Part shown: positions 6,792 through 14,617 of the stretch, one piece after another
Numbering within the stretch: the first letter of the stretch is position 1
Layout: every line of letters begins with the position of its first letter
NCBI GenBank assembly: GCA_007129945.1
Contig: SKUN01000114.1
Coordinates: forward strand, 1-39,156
DNA: 39,156 nt
Reading direction: 5' to 3'
Source of the DNA: Bacteroidales bacterium
Lineage (GTDB): Bacteria; Bacteroidota; Bacteroidia; Bacteroidales; UBA7960
Position numbers and translations under genes: made by a program
Notes under the pieces: model-generated
The model's database searches: none
Seen by the model: the letters and a program-made list of their open reading frames with translations, nothing else
What the model was told of the DNA's origin: nothing

Positions 6792-9395
6792 TCATCGGTT
6801 ACGCTGATTACTGGGGTTCATCTTATGTTCACGGCGCATTTCAAAAATATCGGTTGAAATAGACCAGTCACCGATCAGGTGTTTGGCAAAATAATCAGCC
6901 GTCAGCCAGAAGTTATATTCATTGTAAGGACCGTAACCGTGACGCTGTCCGGTAAAAATAAACATATCAAACCGTTTATTTGCCTTAATGAGTGCATCAG
7001 CCATACGGTAAGTGTTCGCCGGATTCACATTGTTATCACGATCACCCGTTGTCAGCAACAACTTTCCTTTGAGGTTTTTCGCCAGCTCAGAATTGGTTTC
7101 GATGTCATAGACAAACTTCACCTCTCCTTCGTTGTTCACGATCTCTTTTACACCGTGGTGCTTCTCACTCCACCAGCGGTTGTATATATTATTTTCATGG
7201 TTGCCGGCGCTTGAAACGGCCACTTTGAAAAAGTCAGGATACTGCAGCATGGCGGCTGTAGACATGAAACCACCACCGGAATGTCCGAAGATACCGACTT
7301 TATCAATATCGACAAAATCGTGCCTGTCGGCCAGCTGCTCTGCCGCATACTTTTTATCGGCCAGTCCGTAGTCGCGCAGATCGCCATATCCGTAATTGTG
7401 GTACCACTTGGAACGATTGGGATGCCCCCCCCGGTTACCGATACTTACTACAATAAAGCCCAGCTGTGCCAGGCGGTCCGTACGATCCATCGCCGAAGAG
7501 AACCGGGTATTGACCGCTTCGGTTTGGGGGCCGGGATATACATACATGATAATCGGATATTTCTTATCGGGATCAAAATCAAACGGCTTGTACATTACCC
7601 CGTAAAGATCAGTCACCCCGTCAGCCGCTTTCACCGTATATGGCTCAGGAAACTGGTAACCCGCATTCTTCAGGTTCGACAGGTCCGCAGTTTCAAGCTC
7701 CATGACCATTTCACCACGGTTGTTCCGTATTTCCGAACGTGGCACGGCATCAACCCTGGAATAATTATTCACAAAATAATTATAGGAATCACTCATCACA
7801 GACTGGTGGTCATAGTTCCCCGGGTTGAGCAGGCGCAATCCGCTTCCGTCCAGGTTTATACGATAAGTGTGCCCGTAATAAGGGTTCTCCCCTTCTTCCC
7901 GGCCCATGGCCACGAAATACATCACACGGTTTCTTTCATCCACTTCAAGGATACGGTTGGCATGCCAGGGGCCGGTGGTGATCTGTTGCTGCATATTTCC
8001 GTCTGCGTCATACAGGTAAAAGTGGGCCCAGCCGTCCCGCTCCGACCATTGAATGATCTCACCCGTATTGCGGATCAGATGAGGAGAACGGGTATCCACA
8101 TAGGTGTTCATGCGCTCTTCGATGAGTACATCCACTTCTTTGGTCTCCAGGTTTACACGACACACATCATAGCGTTTCAGGTCACGGCTGATGCGCGTAA
8201 AATACAGTTCATCAGATTCGGGTGAAAGCCAGATGGCCGGTGTATGGTCTTCAAGCTGCTCCTTATTGGAAAGGGGCATCCGTGGAACGGAGAGGGTCTG
8301 ATTCTTGAAAGCCACCACAGGGATGGTATCTCCCGCTTGTTCCTCCATGTCAAACACCCATAATTCAGATTCAGCAGGGTGCTCTTCACCCGGCATCTGG
8401 TATTTATATGTCTGCAACTCCGGACGGGGATCAGAGAGGGAGTTGATCACCCAGAAAAAACTGATCTCGCGGGTATCGTTGCGGGTAAGGGCAAAACGAC
8501 GGGAGTCAGGAGACCACAGAATGTAGGCACCACGGCGCTTTTCCTGCTCTTCCTGGATTTTCTCCTCGTCATCGTTCATATCAGGAACATAACCGCCGCC
8601 AAAGGCATAATACATCTCACCTTCAGTTGTCAGCTGATGTTCCACAATGGTGGAATCATTCTCGTCTTCAAGGGCTTTCAGGTAATTTTCCTTGTCCATC
8701 CAGAACAGGTTGAAATCACGTGAAAAAACAACGTAGGTGCTGTCGGGCGACACATTGGCCCAGCTGGCCGGCTCGGGCTCTTCCTCTTCTTCTATCTCAT
8801 ACAATTCACCGGTAGCCATATTGTATTCCAGGAAAAATTCCTTTTCCTGCTCACGCGTCGGACGGGGGCGATCTTCCTCTTCTTCATCGATCTCTTCATC
8901 GATCTCCTCCTCCATTTCCATGTCGTCTTCCTGCTCACCATTCTCTTCTTCGCCATTCTCTTCCTCGTCTTCTTCCACTTCCATGATCTGCTTACTGGTC
9001 ACGGTAAAACGAAAGAACTGGTCATTCCGGACAAATTCCGGCTGAATCCTGGGCAGGTTCTGGTGATCATAAGGATCAGTGGTGATCAGGGTCAGCTGCC
9101 TGGCCATTTCATGGTTGTCAAATAATGGTTCTTTGGTTTCCTCTTCCAGATCAACCAAATAATAAAACGTACCGTCCGATGTCCGGTAATTGTACCAGAA
9201 CTTATCCCCGGTTTTCATCCAGTTTGGAGAAACTGTGGTACTGAAAACCATACGGTTAATCTTGGTCGGTGAGAAACGTTCGGCCAGACGGTAGTTACTC
9301 TCCGTAACGGGCTCATTTTTTGCAGAGGCATTGCCGGAAAGCAACAACCCCGTCATCAAAACAAATAAAACTGTTGATTTTTTTAAAAAACACAT
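6792..9395 (-). CDS. Secreted S9 family peptidase (dipeptidyl-peptidase IV-like) with acidic insert
   Basis: This is an 867-residue serine peptidase of the prolyl-oligopeptidase clan. A signal peptide (residues 1 to about 25, ending SGNASA) sends it to the periplasm or outside. The N-terminal part is a beta-propeller (DPPIV_N-like) with repeats such as LWSPDSRRFALT and VSPDSTYVVFS. The C-terminal alpha/beta-hydrolase has the nucleophile in GHSGGGF (serine near 706), an aspartate in TTGDRDNNVNP (near 787) and the histidine in GQRHGYG (near 817). So the catalytic triad is intact. Between residues 139 and 175 there is an unusual run in which 27 of 37 residues are Asp or Glu, plus a second acidic patch at 201-209. 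The paired glutamates that mark true dipeptidyl peptidases in DPP4 could not be assigned, so exact specificity is open. Confidence 0.92.
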   Translation of the reverse strand: MCFLKKSTVLFVLMTGLLLSGNASAKNEPVTESNYRLAERFSPTKINRMVFSTTVSPNWMKTGDKFWYNYRTSDGTFYYLVDLEEETKEPLFDNHEMARQLTLITTDPYDHQNLPRIQPEFVRNDQFFRFTVTSKQIMEVEEDEEENGEEENGEQEDDMEMEEEIDEEIDEEEEDRPRPTREQEKEFFLEYNMATGELYEIEEEEEPEPASWANVSPDSTYVVFSRDFNLFWMDKENYLKALEDENDSTIVEHQLTTEGEMYYAFGGGYVPDMNDDEEKIQEEQEKRRGAYILWSPDSRRFALTRNDTREISFFWVINSLSDPRPELQTYKYQMPGEEHPAESELWVFDMEEQAGDTIPVVAFKNQTLSVPRMPLSNKEQLEDHTPAIWLSPESDELYFTRISRDLKRYDVCRVNLETKEVDVLIEERMNTYVDTRSPHLIRNTGEIIQWSERDGWAHFYLYDADGNMQQQITTGPWHANRILEVDERNRVMYFVAMGREEGENPYYGHTYRINLDGSGLRLLNPGNYDHQSVMSDSYNYFVNNYSRVDAVPRSEIRNNRGEMVMELETADLSNLKNAGYQFPEPYTVKAADGVTDLYGVMYKPFDFDPDKKYPIIMYVYPGPQTEAVNTRFSSAMDRTDRLAQLGFIVVSIGNRGGHPNRSKWYHNYGYGDLRDYGLADKKYAAEQLADRHDFVDIDKVGIFGHSGGGFMSTAAMLQYPDFFKVAVSSAGNHENNIYNRWWSEKHHGVKEIVNNEGEVKFVYDIETNSELAKNLKGKLLLTTGDRDNNVNPANTYRMADALIKANKRFDMFIFTGQRHGYGPYNEYNFWLTADYFAKHLIGDWSISTDIFEMRREHKMNPSNQRNR

Positions 9396-9479
9396 AGATT
9401 CAGAGTTAAATTAAAAGGAGATTGATATTCGGATGCTATATTAGGCAAAAAAAACGAAAACCACCCGCGATAAAATAAA

Positions 9480-9512
9480 AAAAGGCCACTCCTGAAACAA
9501 GAATGACCTTTT
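9480..9512 (-). terminator. Rho-independent terminator after the tRNA-Leu pair
   Basis: On the minus strand, two 15-base arms (9512-9498 and 9494-9480) pair fully, with three G-U wobbles, around a 3-base loop. The hairpin starts 2 bases after the 3' end of the first tRNA-Leu gene. The distal arm ends in a T-rich run continuing to 9471. It would end the tRNA transcript and separate it from the S9 peptidase gene. Confidence 0.8.
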
Positions 9513-9514
9513 AG

Positions 9515-9598
9515 TGCCCGGAGCAGGACTCGAACCTGCACGATGTTACCATCACTAGTCCCTGAAACTAGCGCGTCTACCAATTTCGCCATCCGGGC
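9515..9598 (-). tRNA. tRNA-Leu (anticodon CAG)
   Basis: The 84-base gene folds as a class II tRNA. Acceptor arms GCCCGGA and TCCGGGC pair completely with discriminator A. The D-arm carries AAATTGGTAGAC, the anticodon loop TTCAGGG gives CAG (9562-9564), and there is a long variable arm and a GGTTCGAGTCC T-arm. Anticodon CAG reads the leucine codon CUG. The CCA end is not encoded. It forms a tandem pair with the next tRNA-Leu, 46 bases upstream on the transcript. Confidence 0.96.
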
Positions 9599-9644
9599 AA
9601 TAATTTGCTGAAATCAGTAAGTTTAAGATCGTTATGCCAGACAG

Positions 9645-9728
9645 TGCCCAGGACAAGAGTCGAACTTGCACGGCCTTGCGGCCACTACCCCCTCAAAGTA
9701 GCGTGTCTACCAATTTCACCACCTGGGC
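9645..9728 (-). tRNA. tRNA-Leu (anticodon GAG)
   Basis: This is an 84-base class II tRNA with acceptor arms GCCCAGG and CCTGGGC, discriminator A, anticodon loop TTGAGGG (anticodon GAG at 9692-9694), a variable arm with GCCGCAAGGC and the T-arm loop GTTCGACTC. It reads CUC and CUU leucine codons. CCA is not encoded. It is the first gene of a two-tRNA transcript and has close sequence similarity to the second, which suggests an old duplication with anticodon divergence. Confidence 0.96.
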
Positions 9729-9739
9729 AAATGGTGTGG

Positions 9740-9747
9740 CAAAACTA
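9740..9747 (-). promoter_or_regulatory. Candidate -7 promoter element for the tRNA-Leu operon
   Basis: On the minus strand this reads TAGTTTTG, matching TAnnTTTG, 12 bases before the 5' end of tRNA-Leu(GAG), the short leader distance usual for tRNA genes. A TTTTTTG run ending at 9771 could act as -33 with 23-base spacing. Confidence 0.55.
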
Positions 9748-9843
9748 CAAAAAATCTTTTTGAATTTCATCAAAAAAGCACAACCTTTGCTTAAGTTTTT
9801 CAAAAAATAGTCATACAGCTCTTAACTATCAATCAGTTATTAC

Positions 9844-10392
9844 ATGGAAAAAAATCAACCGGAAGATATCACTGTTTCCGCGGCCGTACTCGAAATGCTT
9901 ACCGTGGCCAATGAATATTGCCTGTTTTACGAAAAAGCAGACGGCTATGCCATGCAGGAAATCCTGGATTATTTTCACAAAATAGCCCCGCTTATCTACC
10001 TGAAAGGCTCACTGCTTCCGGGTGTTCAGCCGGAAGATCCCGGGCCGGGCGACCGTTTCGTAACGGAAGAACAATGGGAGGGCATATTCAAAACACTTCG
10101 GGAAAAATTCGGTAATAATGATGTCTATTATACACACGACCACAACCATGATTCTGTTGAATCCAGCTTGTCGGATAACATGGCCGACATCTACCAGGAC
10201 ATGAAGGATTTTGTGATGCTGTACCAGAAAAACACCGTCACTGCCCGCCAACAGGCCATTATCCTAATCAGAGACCTCTACAAATCAAGGTGGGGCGTTG
10301 CTTTACTGAACGGACTTACCGCCGTACACCAGATTATTTTCCACGAAAACATCAGTCCCGACCTTTTACAGGACGAAGGCGGATGGCTTTAG
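9844..10392 (+). CDS. DUF5063-like protein of unknown function
   Basis: This is a 182-residue soluble, acidic, mostly helical protein with no signal peptide or membrane segment. The layout resembles the DUF5063 family of Bacteroidota: an N-terminal helical block (VSAAVLEMLTVANEYCLFYE), then the middle stretch IAPLIYLKGSLLP. It is followed by a conserved aspartate-rich DMKDFVMLYQK segment near 122 and a WGVALLNGLTAVHQ motif near 152. That assignment is from memory and not certain. The function is unknown. The next gene, a TlpA-like lipoprotein, starts 31 bases downstream on the same strand, so they may share a transcript. A short His/Asp cluster (THDHNHDS, about residues 97-104) is a possible metal-binding patch. 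Confidence 0.75.
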   Translation: MEKNQPEDITVSAAVLEMLTVANEYCLFYEKADGYAMQEILDYFHKIAPLIYLKGSLLPGVQPEDPGPGDRFVTEEQWEGIFKTLREKFGNNDVYYTHDHNHDSVESSLSDNMADIYQDMKDFVMLYQKNTVTARQQAIILIRDLYKSRWGVALLNGLTAVHQIIFHENISPDLLQDEGGWL

Positions 10393-10423
10393 TAACAGCT
10401 GTATACCTAACCTCAACAACAAG

Positions 10424-11848
10424 ATGAGACACCTGATCCTTCTTTTTGCCCTGCTCATGTTTGCCACCGGATGCTTTTCCCGGACCGGGCACCGGATTAC
10501 TGTGCGGTTCAAAGAAACGCAGGACACGGAATGCTACCTGGCCTATCATTTTGGTAACCAGCAGTACCTGAAAGATACGGCTTATGTCAACCGCCAGGGG
10601 GTGGCCGTTTTTGAAGGTGAAGAAAGCCTGGATCCGGGGATCTACCTTGTGGTTCTTTCCGATGAGCGGAACATGGAAGTCATTGTGGATGCCAATCAAC
10701 ATTTTGAGATCCATGTTGATCCGGATGATTTTATTGGGACCGCCGAATTTACCGGATCTCCCGATAACGAGGTTTTTTATGAATACCTGAACTTCATCCG
10801 CGAAAAAAACCGGCAACGCCAGGAAATTGAAGCAGCTCTTCAATCACCGGATACCGGCCAGGAGAAAAGGCCCGGATTACAGCAGGAACTCAGGCAGATG
10901 GACGAGGAGGTCCGGGAGTTGCAAAAAAAGATCATTGCAGATGACCCGGAAGGCCTGCTCTCCAGAGTACTGATGGTTCAGAGAGACCCGGAACTGCCCG
11001 AGCCTCCGATCAGGGCAGACGGCAGTTACGACAGGGAAGCCATGTACAACATCTATACCCGGCACTTCTTCGACAATATTGATTTTTCAGACCAGCGACT
11101 GCTCTACACACCGGCCTACCACGGCAGACTACGGTTGTTCTTCAACAACGTACTGGCGCAGCATCCCGACTCAATCATTCAGGCAGCTGACCGGGTACTT
11201 GAAAAATCCATGGCCAGTGAAGAAGTTTTTCGTTACACCCTGTGGTTTTTGACCAATCACGCGCAAAGTTCCATGGTAATGGGAGCAGATGCCGTGTTTG
11301 TTCACCTTGTGGACAATTACTATCAAACGGGAGAAGCATCCTGGGTTGACGAAGAAAGGCTGAAAACCCTCGCCGGAAGGGCAGAAGAGCTAAGGCCATT
11401 GCTGCTGGGGAATGTAGCGCCCGACATTGAGGTATACGATCCGGCCGGAAACCCGGTCACCCTCCATGAAGTGGAAGCCGATTACCTGATCCTTTATTTT
11501 TGGGAATCGGACTGCCCATACTGCAAAGAAGCTTATCCGGTACTGGATGAAACCGTCAGGCAGCTTGAAGAAACGGACGTAAAAGTTTTTGCCGTGAATA
11601 CGGAGCCCGGCAGCGAGGAGTGGCTCAATGCACTTGAGGAATACAATGCCTTCAAAGAATACCAGGATAACTGGATCCATGTTAACGATACAGCCAACAC
11701 CTCAGGGTTCCTTGACAAATACCAGATCTACAGCATTCCCAAAATATTCATCCTTGACAGCGGGAAGAAGATCCGGGCCAAACAGATCAGTGCAGAGCAG
11801 GCAGGCAACTTCATCCGCCAGGACATGCAGGAAAGAAGCAGTCAGTAA
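10424..11848 (+). CDS. Thioredoxin-like (TlpA/ResA-type) thiol-disulfide oxidoreductase lipoprotein
   Basis: This is a 474-residue envelope protein. The N-terminus MRHLILLFALLMFATGC is a lipoprotein signal with lipid-modified Cys at residue 17. An N-terminal beta-rich region (about 25-110) looks like DUF4369, followed by a charged helical linker (about 125-165, EALQ/ELRQMDEEVRELQKK). A middle helical region precedes a C-terminal thioredoxin fold with the active site WESDCPYCKEAYP (cysteines about 365 and 368) and the cis-proline segment YQIYSIPKIFILD. It probably reduces or isomerises disulfides, or matures cytochromes, in the periplasm. Its client is not shown by context. It converges with the DUF4301 gene, with 4 bases between stops. 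A second gene of this architecture lies at 16230-17408. Confidence 0.88.
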   Translation: MRHLILLFALLMFATGCFSRTGHRITVRFKETQDTECYLAYHFGNQQYLKDTAYVNRQGVAVFEGEESLDPGIYLVVLSDERNMEVIVDANQHFEIHVDPDDFIGTAEFTGSPDNEVFYEYLNFIREKNRQRQEIEAALQSPDTGQEKRPGLQQELRQMDEEVRELQKKIIADDPEGLLSRVLMVQRDPELPEPPIRADGSYDREAMYNIYTRHFFDNIDFSDQRLLYTPAYHGRLRLFFNNVLAQHPDSIIQAADRVLEKSMASEEVFRYTLWFLTNHAQSSMVMGADAVFVHLVDNYYQTGEASWVDEERLKTLAGRAEELRPLLLGNVAPDIEVYDPAGNPVTLHEVEADYLILYFWESDCPYCKEAYPVLDETVRQLEETDVKVFAVNTEPGSEEWLNALEEYNAFKEYQDNWIHVNDTANTSGFLDKYQIYSIPKIFILDSGKKIRAKQISAEQAGNFIRQDMQERSSQ

Positions 11849-11852
11849 TCAC

Positions 11853-13394
11853 TTATTCACCCTGATGCCCGTCGCGTAACAGATCATTGATGGTTTTCAC
11901 CGGGTTAAAAGTGCCCAGGGGCACCTCCACGAATACCGTATTCCACCGGGCCATGGCCCCATTCCATAAACCGGGCCGTTCCAGGGCCTTCAGGTCGCGA
12001 CCGTCTTTTGATTTATAGCTGATGAAACCTGTTTCCGGATCGATATATTCTTTGAGATCAAAAGCCTGCCCTTTATAGTCTTTCACAGCACATACCAGGT
12101 CAACCGGGTTAAAATGGGTGGCCCTTTCCACGGCAGCTTCCTGCTGCGGATCTTTTCTGTTGATCTGTGACATCTCTACAATCTGCAATGACAGGCTGCC
12201 ATCCTCAGGATCTTTCACCCAGAAAGGCCCGCCGCCAGGCTCACCTTCATTCTTGACCATGCCGCATACCCGTAAAGGACGGTTCAGTTTATCATGCAAC
12301 ACCTTCTGGCCTTCCTCCGGATCTTCCGGAAGAAATGACCGGTGAATGTTCAGACTGTTCACGGCAAAATCAACGACCTGGGTATATTCCAGTTCACTCA
12401 GGCGTCCTTTGTCAATCCGATGCAGCCAGGCAAAGGCCTCTTTCTGAAGCTCCAGCATGAGACCGCCAAGCACTTTTTTGTACAGCAGGGTCTCCGGCTT
12501 CAGCCTGTCAGGTACCACATTATCAATATTTTTTATAAAGATCAGGTCATCTTCATGTTCATTGAGGTTGTCGATCAGGGCACCATGGCCACCGGGACGA
12601 AATACCAGCGAACCGTCTTTCTCACGGAACGGCAGGTTGTCTTTGCCGACCGCAATGGTATCAGTAGAAGGCTTTTGAACCGAATGCGCAATCTCGAAGT
12701 TCACACCAAAGTTCTCCTCAAACCAGGGTTGAACCTTCTTCAATCGCTCCCTGAAAGGCTGGATGTGTTCGGGTGAAAGGGTAAAATGCAGCCGCACTTT
12801 CTTCTGAATATCACAGGCATAATCCGCTCCTTCTACCATGTGCTCTTCCAATGGAGTCCGGTAACTTTTGCCATACCTGTGGAAAGCTATCAGTGCCTTC
12901 GGCAGGCTTGCATAGTCCAGACCATAATCAAACAGCAGATAGTCCAGTACAGGCAGATAATTCCGTTGTTCCAGCAAATGCTCCGCAACCAGGTCATCTT
13001 TGTCAAGAGCCAGTGCAAGGTCATCCCAGAAAGCAAAATCACTGATCCGCTCAAAAAACATCCTGGCTTCCGGCTTGGACGAGAGCAGGCTTTCAACCTC
13101 CACACCCGCCGCAATCAAGTCCCTCCAAACAAACACATCCCTGAACATCCGGGTGGCCGCCCCGCTGGCGGGAATGAATTTGGTAATACGGTAACCGCCG
13201 GCTTCCTTACTGAAGTGATCAGCCAGCCATTTCACTTTCCGGTCCTGCACCCGGAGAATGCCGTCACCCACAGTGGCAGGGCGGTCTAAATCCAAAGGCG
13301 GAAATCCTTTTTTAAAATGATCTATTTGCCTGAGGAAACCCTCTTTGGTGATCCCCTTCTCGTTGAGTTGTTGAATGTCCTTTTCGTTCAGCAT
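11853..13394 (-). CDS. DUF4301 family protein, possible nucleotidyltransferase fold
   Basis: This 513-residue cytoplasmic protein matches the DUF4301 family of Bacteroidota by its start (LNEKDIQQLNEKGI), the GDGILRV motif near residue 43 and overall length. Function is not established. I see features resembling UDP-sugar pyrophosphorylases. FIPASGAATRMFRD (73-86) sits where a glycine-rich nucleotide loop would. GKDNLPFRE (about 250) is followed by FRPGGHGALIDNLN (about 264-277) and IFIKNIDNVV (about 284-293), which parallel the PPGHGD and N-DN segments of that fold. The match is by eye only. It is transcribed alone from a TATATTTG -7 element at 13422-13429, divergent from the sensor kinase gene. 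Confidence 0.85.
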   Translation of the reverse strand: MLNEKDIQQLNEKGITKEGFLRQIDHFKKGFPPLDLDRPATVGDGILRVQDRKVKWLADHFSKEAGGYRITKFIPASGAATRMFRDVFVWRDLIAAGVEVESLLSSKPEARMFFERISDFAFWDDLALALDKDDLVAEHLLEQRNYLPVLDYLLFDYGLDYASLPKALIAFHRYGKSYRTPLEEHMVEGADYACDIQKKVRLHFTLSPEHIQPFRERLKKVQPWFEENFGVNFEIAHSVQKPSTDTIAVGKDNLPFREKDGSLVFRPGGHGALIDNLNEHEDDLIFIKNIDNVVPDRLKPETLLYKKVLGGLMLELQKEAFAWLHRIDKGRLSELEYTQVVDFAVNSLNIHRSFLPEDPEEGQKVLHDKLNRPLRVCGMVKNEGEPGGGPFWVKDPEDGSLSLQIVEMSQINRKDPQQEAAVERATHFNPVDLVCAVKDYKGQAFDLKEYIDPETGFISYKSKDGRDLKALERPGLWNGAMARWNTVFVEVPLGTFNPVKTINDLLRDGHQGE

Positions 13395-13421
13395 ATCCCG
13401 TGTTTTTTAATGCGCTTCTTA

Positions 13422-13429
13422 CAAATATA
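13422..13429 (-). promoter_or_regulatory. Candidate -7 promoter element for the DUF4301 gene
   Basis: The minus strand reads TATATTTG, an exact TAnnTTTG match, 27 bases before the ATG at 13394. No clear TTTG -33 element precedes it. Confidence 0.5.
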
Positions 13430-13472
13430 CAAAGCCGGGGCCGAGAAAATAAGTCCCTGTACAAGTTTTTTG

Positions 13473-13480
13473 TAAATTTG
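13473..13480 (+). promoter_or_regulatory. Candidate -7 promoter element for the sensor kinase gene
   Basis: TAAATTTG matches TAnnTTTG and lies 22 bases before the ATG at 13503, which would give a leader of roughly 15 bases. The -33 region is poor. It is divergent from the DUF4301 promoter 43 bases away. Confidence 0.45.
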
Positions 13481-13502
13481 CCGGTACAATAACGCTTCCG
13501 GT

Positions 13503-14609
13503 ATGTTTGACCCTGCCATAAAAAATAATCCCGCCATACTGAAAAGACAGGCATCCCTTATTCTGAAAAGCGGTATGTTCCCGGAGTTGCTGCGCGACAC
13601 CCCCAATATTATCATGATACTGAATATGCACCGCCAGGTGGTCTACCTGAATCGCCATCCGGTGGCCCGGGAAGAAGTGATAACAGATCAGCCTTCCGGG
13701 CAGCGCCCCGGTGAGTGCCTTGGCTGCATCAACACTGAAGAGGGGGGGCTGGGGTGCGGTTCCTCCGAGTTTTGTAAGGTCTGCGGATTCAACCTTGCCC
13801 TGTCTGCCAGTGAAGAGGGTCAGCAGGGTAAAGAAGAATGCAATATATCACTGGCAAACGGTGGTTCACTGACACTTAGCGTATTCACCAAACCGTTCGA
13901 ATACCTGGGTGAACTGTTCATTTTTGCTGCCCTGGAAGACATCAGTGACCGTAAGCGGAGGCAAATGCTTGAAAACGTTTTCCTTCATGACATCATGAAC
14001 TCTGCAGCCATCCTTCAGGGGCTGAATGAGGCATTTGAAGAACTGTCAGAAACCAGGATCAAACAAATACTCAACGATGTGTCTGCAGCCATATCCGATG
14101 AAGTGCAATCTTACCGTTTGATCAGTAACGTCGAAACCCAGACCCTCAGGTCAAATTATGAAGCGGTGAACATCGGGGAGATCACCGAAGAAGTGGTCCG
14201 GTCATTGGGAAATATGCAAAAATTCAGCAAAAGGAAAGTGGAACTGCAAAAATCCGGGGAAAATATCATCACGGAACGGACCCTTCTTCGCAGGGTGTTG
14301 ATCAACATGGTCAAAAACGCCCTCGAGGCCACAGGCAATCGCGACCCGGTAAAGGTGATTTCCGGTTATGATCCACAAACCCGAAGCGCCTGGTTCACTG
14401 TAAAAAACCCACAGTTCATCCCCCGTTCCTCACAGCTGAGGCTTTTCCAGAAGGCCTATTCCACCAAAGGCGAAGGAAGAGGCTGGGGAGCTTACAGCAT
14501 CAAGGTTCTGACCGAAAAGTACCTGCAGGGGGTTGTCCGCTTTCAGTCGAATGAGCAGGAAGGGACGACCTTCACCATCACCATCCCGTCCATGGCGAAG
14601 AAACAATAG
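13503..14609 (+). CDS. Orphan sensor histidine kinase with Cys-rich PAS-like domain
   Basis: This is a 368-residue soluble kinase with no membrane segment. Residues about 25-150 look like a PAS-type sensor domain containing five closely spaced cysteines (72, 75, 85, 91, 94) in a C-x2-C-x9-C-x5-C-x2-C pattern, which could hold an Fe-S cluster or other metal. The phosphoacceptor region is FLHDIMNSAAILQGL (His162). The ATPase domain has an N-box (LINMVKNALEA) and a G2-like STKGEGRGWGAYSIKVL. The usual DxGxG of the G1 box is replaced by VKNPQFIP, which I recall as normal for kinases of this kind rather than a defect. No response regulator gene is adjacent, so its partner is elsewhere. It ends 8 bases from the convergent lpxH stop. 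Confidence 0.87.
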   Translation: MFDPAIKNNPAILKRQASLILKSGMFPELLRDTPNIIMILNMHRQVVYLNRHPVAREEVITDQPSGQRPGECLGCINTEEGGLGCGSSEFCKVCGFNLALSASEEGQQGKEECNISLANGGSLTLSVFTKPFEYLGELFIFAALEDISDRKRRQMLENVFLHDIMNSAAILQGLNEAFEELSETRIKQILNDVSAAISDEVQSYRLISNVETQTLRSNYEAVNIGEITEEVVRSLGNMQKFSKRKVELQKSGENIITERTLLRRVLINMVKNALEATGNRDPVKVISGYDPQTRSAWFTVKNPQFIPRSSQLRLFQKAYSTKGEGRGWGAYSIKVLTEKYLQGVVRFQSNEQEGTTFTITIPSMAKKQ

Positions 14610-14617
14610 AGAAGTAA

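Noticed and set aside
7281-8225. A 314-residue frame opposite the S9 peptidase gene
   Set aside because: It lies wholly antisense to a clear peptidase with intact motifs, and its translation shows no recognisable domain.
9383-9592. A 69-residue frame on the minus strand covering tRNA-Leu(CAG)
   Set aside because: It overlaps the tRNA and the terminator and shows no protein-like features.
14340-14480. The sensor kinase as a pseudogene because the DxGxG G1 box is missing
   Set aside because: The frame is intact, the N- and G2-like boxes are present, and as I recall related kinases also have an N-P type sequence in this position, so a degraded gene is unlikely.
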